A stretch of 12,140 bases of DNA. Origin: Chloroflexota bacterium (lineage in GTDB: Bacteria; Chloroflexota; Anaerolineae; Promineifilales; Promineifilaceae). A program made the position numbers and the translations under genes. Numbering within the stretch: the stretch's first letter is position 1; each line of letters starts with the position of its first letter. Positions 6,315-12,140 of the stretch are shown here, one piece after another. Below the pieces are notes generated by a model. That model saw only the letters and a program-made list of their open reading frames with translations, had not been told where the DNA came from and did no database searches. The stretch covers positions 1 through 12,140 of the forward strand of contig JAJRTP010000721.1 in NCBI GenBank assembly GCA_024278255.1. The letters run 5' to 3'.

Positions 6315-7415
6315 TCATTCTGAATGAACTGACAATTCATTTAACAAAGCCTGGACGCCGGCTAGATTTTTGCGCCACTCGATCTGGTTGTGGGTTTCCA
6401 GTTCGACGGTGAAGGAGGGGATGCCCTGCTCGGCCAGCCAGTCGCTGGCGTCGCCGGTGACGGGGTAGGCGGTGAACCGCTCAAAGACGGGGTACTCGGC
6501 GGCACGGCCGTAAACCCTCCCCAACGCCAAAGAAGCCTCATCCACCGCCTCACACCCACTGCCATACACCCCATTCGCCTTGCTGTGCCAAAAAACCACT
6601 AATTCCGGCCGCTGCCGCAGGAAAAAGCGGCGCAGCGCCCGCGTTTCCGGTTCGGAAAACGGCTCTGACCCGCCGCTCACAGTACGGCCGTTCCACTCCG
6701 CCTCTGCCACCCAATCACAATTCCAGTTCCGGTTCAGGTCTACCCCGCGGGCATTAAACCGGCCGGGAACCGTAATCAAAGCCACATCCTCAAGGGCAAA
6801 ACGGCCGTCCTGCCCCGTAATCAAAAACTGCCCGTCCACATTCACCGCCGGAATAATGATCAACGTCACGTCCGCCGGAATCTCCTGCGGGTTGTCCGTA
6901 AAGTAGTCAATCAGCCGGTACGCCAACTGAATTGTGTTCCACTCATACCCCCCGTGCATCCCGCCCACCAACACAATTTTGCGCGTACCATAGCCAAACG
7001 AATAACTGTCAATCGAACGGCCGTCCACTGTGCGGCCGATAGATTGCTGCACACCATATGCGGCGGCGAAGTTGCCGGGTAGTCGGGTAGTCTCGTAGTC
7101 AGGTAGTCGGGTAGTCTCGTAGTCGGTTAGTCTGGTAGCAGGGGTGATGGTTGGCGGGGGCGTTGGGGAGGCGGTTGGTCGGGGGGTAAATGATGGCGTA
7201 ATGGGCGGCAGGGCGCCGGTTGGTGTGGCGGGGATGAGTGCAGGTTGAGAGGCGGCGGTTGGCAAAACGGCCGTAGGCGCCAGCGTAGGCATGACCGCCG
7301 CCGGCACATCCGCCACACACCCCGTCAGCAAAAAGAAAACCGTAAAGACGCAAAGAGCGCAAAGAACAAACTGTCTCCCAGAAAAACCCTCTGCGTCTCC
7401 GCGGTGAAAAATCAT
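6315..7415 (-). CDS. M14-family zinc carboxypeptidase lipoprotein
   Basis: The product is 366 residues. Residues 1-33 are a lipoprotein signal peptide ending in lipobox LLTGC (C33), so the enzyme is probably exported and lipid-anchored. Residues 34-115 are a Pro/Thr/Ala linker ending in a repeated DYETTRLP. The catalytic domain has HGGYE (H154, E158) as zinc ligands, with one more residue between them than the classical HxxE. It also has RGVDLNRNW (223-231) with the substrate-binding Arg, FWHS with third ligand H277, and FTVELE with general base E338. M14 enzymes remove C-terminal residues from peptides or cleave peptidoglycan stem peptides; I cannot choose between these. The start overlaps the stop of the HD gene (TGATG), so translation is probably coupled. 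The N-terminus is encoded by a dispersed repeat. Confidence 0.85.
   Translation of the reverse strand: MIFHRGDAEGFSGRQFVLCALCVFTVFFLLTGCVADVPAAVMPTLAPTAVLPTAASQPALIPATPTGALPPITPSFTPRPTASPTPPPTITPATRLTDYETTRLPDYETTRLPGNFAAAYGVQQSIGRTVDGRSIDSYSFGYGTRKIVLVGGMHGGYEWNTIQLAYRLIDYFTDNPQEIPADVTLIIIPAVNVDGQFLITGQDGRFALEDVALITVPGRFNARGVDLNRNWNCDWVAEAEWNGRTVSGGSEPFSEPETRALRRFFLRQRPELVVFWHSKANGVYGSGCEAVDEASLALGRVYGRAAEYPVFERFTAYPVTGDASDWLAEQGIPSFTVELETHNQIEWRKNLAGVQALLNELSVHSE
7077..7140. repeat. 8-bp tandem repeat in the carboxypeptidase linker
   Basis: Eight consecutive 8-mers follow the pattern NGGTAGTC (GGGTAGTC, GGGTAGTC, TCGTAGTC, AGGTAGTC, GGGTAGTC, TCGTAGTC, GGTTAGTC, TGGTAGCA). Because 8 is not divisible by 3, the protein repeat is DYETTRLP every 24 bp. 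A copy-number change other than in multiples of three would shift the frame of the catalytic domain. Confidence 0.8.
7339..7405. repeat. Dispersed inverted repeat forming the carboxypeptidase signal-peptide coding region
   Basis: CCGTAAAGACGCAAAGAGCG at 7340 and CTCTGCGTCTCCGCGGT near 7389-7405 are related in inverse orientation, giving an imperfect hairpin-forming element. The block resembles the CGCAGAG repeat at 676-701. Read on the - strand it encodes FVLCALCVFTVFF, the hydrophobic core of the lipoprotein signal. Confidence 0.6.
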
Positions 7416-7828
7416 CAGTCTTGCAGCATTTCCCAGGCCAGATGATACTTTTCCAGACGCACCAAATCTTTGGGCTGCAAGTGGGGGATGCGGCGCGTGT
7501 CCATGTTATGCTCCAAATCGGCCAGCTTCACCCGCCGGGGCAATGGATGAGGCTTAATCGCCGCCACATATGCCTCATACGACACGTCCGCCTCATGCGT
7601 CAGCAGTCGCAGCGCCGCCAGAACCGCCTCCGGGAAGCCCATCGCCGCCAAATCGGCAAAGGTCACGGCCGTATCCTCCACCACATCATGCAATACGGCC
7701 GTCATCATCTCCACCTCCGTCTCCATCTGCATCATCAAATGCAGCGGATGCAAAATATACGGCCGTCCATCCTTCCCCACCTGCCCCTCGTGCGCCTCAA
7801 CCGCCAACATAATTGCCTTTTCCAACAT
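7415..7828 (-). CDS. Small HD-domain (p)ppGpp hydrolase-like protein
   Basis: The product is 137 residues and consists of a single HD domain. Motifs match the hydrolase half of RelA/SpoT: AHEGQVGKDGRPYILHP (H13, H27), LHDVVEDT with the H47-D48 pair and E51-D52, and VKLADLEHNMD (K101, D104, N108). No synthetase domain is present, so it resembles stand-alone small alarmone hydrolases (MESH1-like), which remove the 3' pyrophosphate of ppGpp with Mn2+. Activity on another nucleotide cannot be excluded. AAGGTGAT lies about 4 nt before ATG 7828 and is supplied by an 8-bp tandem repeat. The gene follows proA by 28 bp and overlaps the carboxypeptidase start, so it probably belongs to the proBA operon. 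Confidence 0.78.
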   Translation of the reverse strand: MLEKAIMLAVEAHEGQVGKDGRPYILHPLHLMMQMETEVEMMTAVLHDVVEDTAVTFADLAAMGFPEAVLAALRLLTHEADVSYEAYVAAIKPHPLPRRVKLADLEHNMDTRRIPHLQPKDLVRLEKYHLAWEMLQD

Positions 7829-7832
7829 CCCA

Positions 7833-7861
7833 TCACCTTGTCACCTTGTCACCTTGTCACC
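7833..7861. repeat. 8-bp tandem repeat between proA and the HD gene
   Basis: TCACCTTG occurs three times in tandem and a fourth copy is partial (TCACC). On the - strand (GGTGACAA units) the repeat contains the proA TGA stop (7859-7857) and provides the AAGGTGAT ribosome site of the HD gene. Confidence 0.8.
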
Positions 7862-9125
7862 CCGGCCGAACATGCCCATCCCCCACAACCACCCATTTAT
7901 ACGTCGTCAACTCCTCCAATCCCATCGGCCCCCGCGCGTGCAGCTTTTGCGTGCTGACCGCCACCTCCGCCCCCAGACCAAACTGACCGCCGTCATTAAA
8001 GCGGGTACTGGCATTGACAAACACGGCCGAAGAGTTAATCGCATTGACAAACCGGGTGGCGTTGCGCCAATCATTCGTCAAAATCCCGTCACTGTGTTCC
8101 GTACTGTGCTGCTGGATGTGGTCAATCGCCTCGTCCAGCCCGTCCACCACCTTCACCCCCAAAATCAGCGCCAGCCACTCCTGATCAAAATCCTCCGGGC
8201 CGGCCGGAACCACCTGCGCCCCGCCACTGTCCGCCTGCAAAATTTCCAACGCCTGCCCCGTGGCCCGCAGTTCCACGTCCGATTGGGCCAGCCGCGCCGC
8301 CATCCGGGGCAAAAATTCAGCAGCAATGGCCGGATGCACCAACGCCGTATCCAGTGAATTGCACACGCTGGGCCGCTGCACTTTGGCATTTTCAACGATG
8401 TCCACCGCCTGGGCCAAATCGGCCGTTTCATCCACATAAAGATGGCAAATACCGATGCCTCCGGTGATGACCGGAATACTGCTCTGTTCCCGGCACAATT
8501 TATGCAGCCCCGCCCCGCCCCGCGGAATAATCATATCCACGTATTCGTCCAGGCGCAGCAGTTGGGCCACCAACGCCCTGTCCGGATCGTCAATGTATTG
8601 CACGGCCGTACCTGGCAGCCCCACCTTCTCCAACGCCGTCTGAATCACCTGCACCAATGCCAGATTACTGCGCAGCGTCTCCTTCCCCCCGCGCAAAATC
8701 GTAGCATTGCCCGTTTTCAGACTCAGCGTGGCAATGTCAATGGTCACATTCGGCCGGGCTTCATAAATAACGCCCAGCACACCAATAGGGATGCGGCGAC
8801 GGCTCAGGCGCAGGCCGTTGGGCAGCACCCGGCTTTCTATATCGCCGCCTACCGGGTCTGGCAGATCGGCTACCCGGCGCGTATCGGCCGCCAGCGCTGC
8901 CACCCGTCCTTCCGTCAGCAGCAGCCGGTCCAGCAGCGCGTCGCTCAAGCCTTTGTTACGGCCGTCCGCAATATCCTGGGCATTCTCCGCCAAAATCAGG
9001 TCAGACTGCGCCTCAATTTCCGCTGCAATCGCCAAAAGCGCTTCGTTTTTTACGGCCGTCGTCAACGTCGCCAACTGCCTACTCGCCACCTGCGCCGCTT
9101 GTCCCATTGTTATTAAATCAGTCAT
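7857..9125 (-). CDS. proA: Glutamate-5-semialdehyde dehydrogenase (gamma-glutamyl phosphate reductase)
   Basis: This enzyme reduces gamma-glutamyl phosphate with NADPH to glutamate-5-semialdehyde, the second step of proline synthesis in the cytoplasm. The 422-residue length is normal for the family. Characteristic blocks are RRIPIGVLGVIYEARPNV (110-127), GNATILRGGKE (139-149), VDMIIPRGGAGLHKL (196-210), and VQRPSVCNSLDTALVH around the catalytic C255. ATG 9125 is preceded by a strong GGAAGGAGATGACGT ribosome site. It follows proB by 53 bp on the same strand, and the gap contains a 27-bp palindromic repeat. The stop lies inside the TCACCTTG repeat. No damage is visible. Confidence 0.97.
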   Translation of the reverse strand: MTDLITMGQAAQVASRQLATLTTAVKNEALLAIAAEIEAQSDLILAENAQDIADGRNKGLSDALLDRLLLTEGRVAALAADTRRVADLPDPVGGDIESRVLPNGLRLSRRRIPIGVLGVIYEARPNVTIDIATLSLKTGNATILRGGKETLRSNLALVQVIQTALEKVGLPGTAVQYIDDPDRALVAQLLRLDEYVDMIIPRGGAGLHKLCREQSSIPVITGGIGICHLYVDETADLAQAVDIVENAKVQRPSVCNSLDTALVHPAIAAEFLPRMAARLAQSDVELRATGQALEILQADSGGAQVVPAGPEDFDQEWLALILGVKVVDGLDEAIDHIQQHSTEHSDGILTNDWRNATRFVNAINSSAVFVNASTRFNDGGQFGLGAEVAVSTQKLHARGPMGLEELTTYKWVVVGDGHVRPG

Positions 9126-9145
9126 ACGTCATCTCCTTCCAAAAT

Positions 9146-9172
9146 GTAGGGCGATTTGGCAAATCGCCCCAC
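9146..9172. repeat. 27-bp palindromic dispersed repeat, copy 1
   Basis: GTAGGGCGATTT, a 3-nt loop (GGC) and AAATCGCCCCAC form a 12-bp stem with one mismatch. The same arms recur at 11881-11907 with loop TGA. It sits between proB and proA and would form a hairpin in the operon mRNA. Confidence 0.85.
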
Positions 9173-9178
9173 GACTTT

Positions 9179-10279
9179 TCAAACCAAAATCATATCATTC
9201 CGATGCACCGCTACCGGGCCATAAGCATAGCCCAGGACAGCCTCAATGTCATCAGATTGGCGGCCGGCGATGCGCGTCAGGTCGGCGCTGGTGTACCGGG
9301 TGATGCCTCGCGCCAGTTCACGGCCGTCCGGCCCCTGAATACTGATGCTGTCTCCCCGCGTAAACTCGCCTGCCACCTGCACAATACCCGCCGGTAACAG
9401 AGAACTACCATTCGCCGTCAACGCCCGCGCTGCTCCCGCATCAATTGTGATACTGCCGGACGGCCGTAACCCCGCATAAATCCACCGTTTCCGATTCTCC
9501 AACGGCGACTCCAGTGCCGGGAAGCGCGTCCCCACCGCCTCACCCGCTACCGCCCGGCGAATAATATCCGGCGCGCTGCCCGCCGTAATAATCACATCCG
9601 CTCCCGCCCGCCGGGCAATATCCGCCGCTTGCAGCTTCGTCGCCATACCTCCCACGCCCAGGCCAGTCACACTGTCCCCGGCCAGCGCCTTAATCGTCTC
9701 ATCAATCTCCGCCACTTCCGGGATGAGCTGCGCCTCCGGGTCTGTGCGCGGATCGGCCGTAAACAAACCCGGCTGATCCGTCAGCATCAACAGCAAATCT
9801 GCCTCCGCCAACATCGCTACCAGCGCCGACAAATTGTCATTATCCCCTACCCGAATCTCCTCGGTGGCTACCGCGTCATTCTCATTCACAATGGGGATGA
9901 TGCCATGTTCCAGCAGCGTGTGCAGCGTATCCCGCGCATTCAAAAAACGATTACGGAAATCCAGATCAGACCGCGTCAGCAAAATCTGGCCCACGTGAAT
10001 ACCGTAAATCTCAAAATACCGCTCATACTGGTGCATCAATTGGCTCTGCCCCACTGCCGCCAGCATTTGCTTGTTGCTCAACGTTGGCGCCAACACCGGA
10101 AAATCCAACTGGTGCCGCCCCACCGCAATCGCCCCCGACGTACACACAATCACATCCTTGCCCCGCTTGTGCAAATCAGCACATTGGCGCACCAATTCCA
10201 CCATATGCGGATGATCCAGACTGGGCGTACCGCCGGTTAAAACACTGGTTCCTAACTTTATGACAACTCTTTCATACAT
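9179..10279 (-). CDS. proB: Glutamate 5-kinase with C-terminal PUA domain
   Basis: ProB phosphorylates glutamate with ATP to gamma-glutamyl phosphate, the first and feedback-regulated step of proline synthesis. From ATG 10279 the product is 366 residues, the usual length. It shows VVIKLGTSVLTGG at the N-terminus, VIVCTSGAIAVGRHQL, PIVNENDAVATEEIRVGDND, LTDQPGLFTADPRTDP, and GGMATKLQAADIARRAG of the amino-acid kinase fold. About the last 90 residues are a PUA domain (from SGSITIDAGAARAL onward). I prefer ATG 10279 over an in-frame TTG at 10309, because homologues begin just before the VKLGTS strand; the ribosome site (AAGGG) is distant for either. It is the first gene of the - strand operon. 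Confidence 0.97.
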   Translation of the reverse strand: MYERVVIKLGTSVLTGGTPSLDHPHMVELVRQCADLHKRGKDVIVCTSGAIAVGRHQLDFPVLAPTLSNKQMLAAVGQSQLMHQYERYFEIYGIHVGQILLTRSDLDFRNRFLNARDTLHTLLEHGIIPIVNENDAVATEEIRVGDNDNLSALVAMLAEADLLLMLTDQPGLFTADPRTDPEAQLIPEVAEIDETIKALAGDSVTGLGVGGMATKLQAADIARRAGADVIITAGSAPDIIRRAVAGEAVGTRFPALESPLENRKRWIYAGLRPSGSITIDAGAARALTANGSSLLPAGIVQVAGEFTRGDSISIQGPDGRELARGITRYTSADLTRIAGRQSDDIEAVLGYAYGPVAVHRNDMILV

Positions 10280-10315
10280 ATCTGCAAAACCCTTATCAAA
10301 TTCGCTCAATCGAGT

Positions 10316-10344
10316 AAAATAGGTGCGTTACACTACGTTTACAA
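10316..10344 (-). promoter_or_regulatory. Candidate promoter of the proBA operon
   Basis: On the - strand TTGTAA (10344-10339) and TATTTT (10321-10316) are 17 nt apart, each matching the sigma70 consensus in four of six bases. The -10 box lies 36 nt before the proB ATG. No equally good promoter was found for the divergent aldolase gene in 10345-10461. Confidence 0.35.
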
Positions 10345-10461
10345 TGGCGTCAGGCCCATAATTGCAGTCTCGTATTACAATCATTATTTCTAATGCGCCT
10401 GATGTTAGCAAACAATAATTGATTTTTACTCAAACCTGTAAAGCAGGCAAAGGAGAACCTT

Positions 10462-11874
10462 GTGAAAAAAGCAACAACAGTTCAGGATTTAATTGATTCG
10501 CTTGATGGCGCTGTCACTGTCATCGGCAATGTATTAAAAGTTCAAGATCAATTCCAACTCCCTGGCAAAATAGAATACCTGGTCAACAGCGCCGTCTTCA
10601 GCGAAGGGTTGACCCGTGACACAGCCCGCTGGCTCATCTGGGAGATTGCTCAGGAAATCGGCATTTACGTCGCTTCCATCCACGACCTGTATATGGAGAT
10701 TGGCAAAGGCGCCGTTCCTACCACCTTCACCGTACCGGCGATGAACATTCGGGCCATGAATTACAACACTTCCCGCGCTGTTTTCCGAGCCGCCAACAAG
10801 TATGACGCCGGCGCCATGCTTTTTGAGATTGCCCGCTCGGAAATGGGCTATACGGATCAACGGCCGTTAGAATACACCATTTGCATCCTGGCTGCCGCCA
10901 TCAAAGAAATCTACCGCGGCCCCATCTTCATCCAGGGCGACCATTTCCAGGTTTCCCCGGCCCGCTTCCAGCAAGACCCGGACGCCGAAATCCAGGCCAT
11001 CAAAAATCTGATGGACGAGGCCGTCGCCGCCGGATTCTTCAACATTGACATAGACACCTCCACCCTGGTAGACCTGAGCTACGACACCCTGGACGCCCAG
11101 CAAAAAGACAACTACGAACAATGCGCCGTCCTTACCAAACACGCCCGCGCCATTGAGCCGGACGAGATCATCATCTCCCTGGGCGGCGAAATCGGCGAAG
11201 TAGGCCACAAAAATTCCACCGTAGAAGAACTCCACGCCTTCATGCAAGGCTACCTCAAAGAAACAGAAGGCTATACCGGTATCTCCAAAATCTCCGTGCA
11301 AACCGGCACCAGCCACGGCGGCGTCGTTCAGGCTGATGGTACCCTGGCTGAGGTTAATGTGGATTTTGACACCTTGCACGATCTGGGTCAGGCTGCCCGT
11401 GAAGATTACGGCTTAGGCGGCGCGGTACAACACGGCGCATCCACCCTGCCGCCCGATATGTTCCACAAATTCCCCGAAGTGGGTACCGTCGAAATCCACC
11501 TGGCTACCGGCTTCCAGAACATCATCTACGACCACCTGCCTCCCGCCCTGGTAGAGGAAGCTTACGATTACCTGCGGGAAAATCTGAAAGGTGAATGGAA
11601 AGAAGGCATGACGGAAGACCAGTTCCTCTACAAAACCCGCAAAAAAGCCATCGGTCCCTTCAAGGAAGCCTGGTGGAGTCTGGACGAAGGCAAAAAAGAA
11701 GAAATCGGCGCTGTTTTGCAAACCCAGTTTGAATTTCTGTTCGACCAACTCAACATCAGCAACACCCTCCCCCTGGTGACCGAACTCATCCCCCAGGTGC
11801 CCATGCGCATAAGCCGCCCCACCGAAGCCGCCGCTGCTGTGGAAGCTGAAGACGTGAGCGATTTAGATGATTAG
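10462..11874 (+). CDS. Class II fructose-bisphosphate aldolase-family protein, long form
   Basis: The product is 470 residues, clearly longer than the usual 280-360 of class II aldolases. The zinc-dependent barrel motifs are present in order: PIFIQGDHFQ (D160, H161), LGGEIGEVGHKNST (240-252), QTGTSHGG with H285, and AVQHGASTLP with H324. The family cleaves fructose-1,6-bisphosphate or tagatose-bisphosphate to triose phosphates; the true substrate is not decided here. The extra length lies in a helical N-terminal region (1-85) and a C-terminal part after about 335, ending in an Ala/Glu/Asp-rich tail. GTG 10462 is preceded by AAAGGAG at a 6-nt spacing. The gene is transcribed divergently from proB and ends in a clear terminator. 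It carries only one ACGGCCGT. Confidence 0.88.
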   Translation: MKKATTVQDLIDSLDGAVTVIGNVLKVQDQFQLPGKIEYLVNSAVFSEGLTRDTARWLIWEIAQEIGIYVASIHDLYMEIGKGAVPTTFTVPAMNIRAMNYNTSRAVFRAANKYDAGAMLFEIARSEMGYTDQRPLEYTICILAAAIKEIYRGPIFIQGDHFQVSPARFQQDPDAEIQAIKNLMDEAVAAGFFNIDIDTSTLVDLSYDTLDAQQKDNYEQCAVLTKHARAIEPDEIIISLGGEIGEVGHKNSTVEELHAFMQGYLKETEGYTGISKISVQTGTSHGGVVQADGTLAEVNVDFDTLHDLGQAAREDYGLGGAVQHGASTLPPDMFHKFPEVGTVEIHLATGFQNIIYDHLPPALVEEAYDYLRENLKGEWKEGMTEDQFLYKTRKKAIGPFKEAWWSLDEGKKEEIGAVLQTQFEFLFDQLNISNTLPLVTELIPQVPMRISRPTEAAAAVEAEDVSDLDD

Positions 11875-11880
11875 CCAACC

Positions 11881-11907
11881 GTAGGGCGATTTTGAAAATC
11901 GCCCCAC
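11881..11907. repeat. 27-bp palindromic dispersed repeat, copy 2
   Basis: GTAGGGCGATTT, TGA, AAATCGCCCCAC: arms identical to the copy at 9146-9172, only the loop differs. It lies between the aldolase stop and its terminator. Confidence 0.85.
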
Positions 11908-11920
11908 AATAGAAAATGGA

Positions 11921-11953
11921 GGCTGGAGGTTGACATAATCTCCGGCCTTTTTT
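11921..11953 (+). terminator. Intrinsic terminator of the aldolase gene
   Basis: GGCTGGAG (11921-11928) pairs with CTCCGGCC (11940-11947) with one T-G wobble, over an 11-nt loop, and six T residues follow directly. It is 46 bp past the stop codon. Confidence 0.8.
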
Positions 11954-11985
11954 ATTGACAACCTATCAGGCAATACCTATACTCT

Positions 11986-12051
11986 AGACCTGACAGGTTT
12001 TTTAAATCATGTTTTGGCGGCAGATTCTTTTAGAGAAAACCTGTCAGGTCT
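11986..12051. repeat. 16-bp perfect inverted repeat built from ACCTGACAGGT
   Basis: AGACCTGACAGGTTTT (11986-12001) and AAAACCTGTCAGGTCT (12036-12051) are perfect inverse copies 34 nt apart. Each arm contains the hyphenated palindrome ACCTG-A/T-CAGGT. A degenerate copy, ACCTATCAGG, lies at 11961-11970. No gene is visible from 11875 to the window end. Confidence 0.75.
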
Positions 12052-12078
12052 GAATAGTTTGACAATGTTAGATTTAAG

Positions 12079-12099
12079 GGCTGAGAGCTTTTCTCAGCC
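12079..12099. other. Perfect 8-bp hairpin of unknown role
   Basis: GGCTGAGA (12079-12086) pairs with TCTCAGCC (12092-12099) over a 5-nt loop. No T tract follows on the + strand, so it is not a standard terminator. It may belong to a leader or repeat that continues beyond the window. Confidence 0.35.
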
Positions 12100-12140
12100 G
12101 AGATTTACGAGAACGAGTTCGATTATCAAGATGTTTGACA

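Overview
The window looks like a chromosomal segment of a GC-moderate to GC-rich environmental bacterium, most likely Chloroflexota (Anaerolineae-like). This is inferred from LysM and lipoproteins with long Thr/Pro/Ala linkers, several families of short dispersed palindromic repeats, and 21 exact copies of the palindromic octamer ACGGCCGT. No rRNA or other taxonomic marker is present, so the assignment is tentative.

Left part (1-1545, + strand): the end of a LysM surface protein with a C-terminal membrane anchor, then a Mut7-C type RNase with an N-terminal ubiquitin-like domain. A MazF/ribbon-helix-helix toxin-antitoxin pair (1532-2097, - strand) follows, and beyond it lies a second, diverged copy of only the 3' end of the Mut7-C gene (2143-2323).

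Middle part (2359-6011): an AT-rich island that lacks ACGGCCGT. It carries, on the - strand, a small EACC1-like protein and a large caspase - STAND/NACHT NTPase - HEAT protein split by an apparent single-base frameshift. Integron-type attC stem-loops lie on both sides, each with two bulged bases in the same arm and in the orientation expected for a - strand gene cassette. I read this as a predicted NLR-like antiviral or suicide module carried as an integron cassette, or as a two-attC cluster without an integrase. No integrase gene is in the window. An intergenic region of regularly spaced CGGCAT motifs (6063-6314) separates it from the next operon.

Right part (6315-10344, - strand): a probable operon proB - proA - small HD (p)ppGpp hydrolase-like protein - M14 zinc carboxypeptidase lipoprotein. 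proB and proA catalyse the first two steps of proline synthesis. The last two genes are joined by a TGATG stop/start overlap. Short repeats occupy the proB/proA gap, the proA/HD gap, the signal-peptide region and the linker of the carboxypeptidase. Divergently (+), 10462-11874 encodes a long class II fructose-bisphosphate aldolase-family protein, followed by a palindromic repeat, a good intrinsic terminator and a 16-bp inverted repeat. I see no tRNA, rRNA or CRISPR array.
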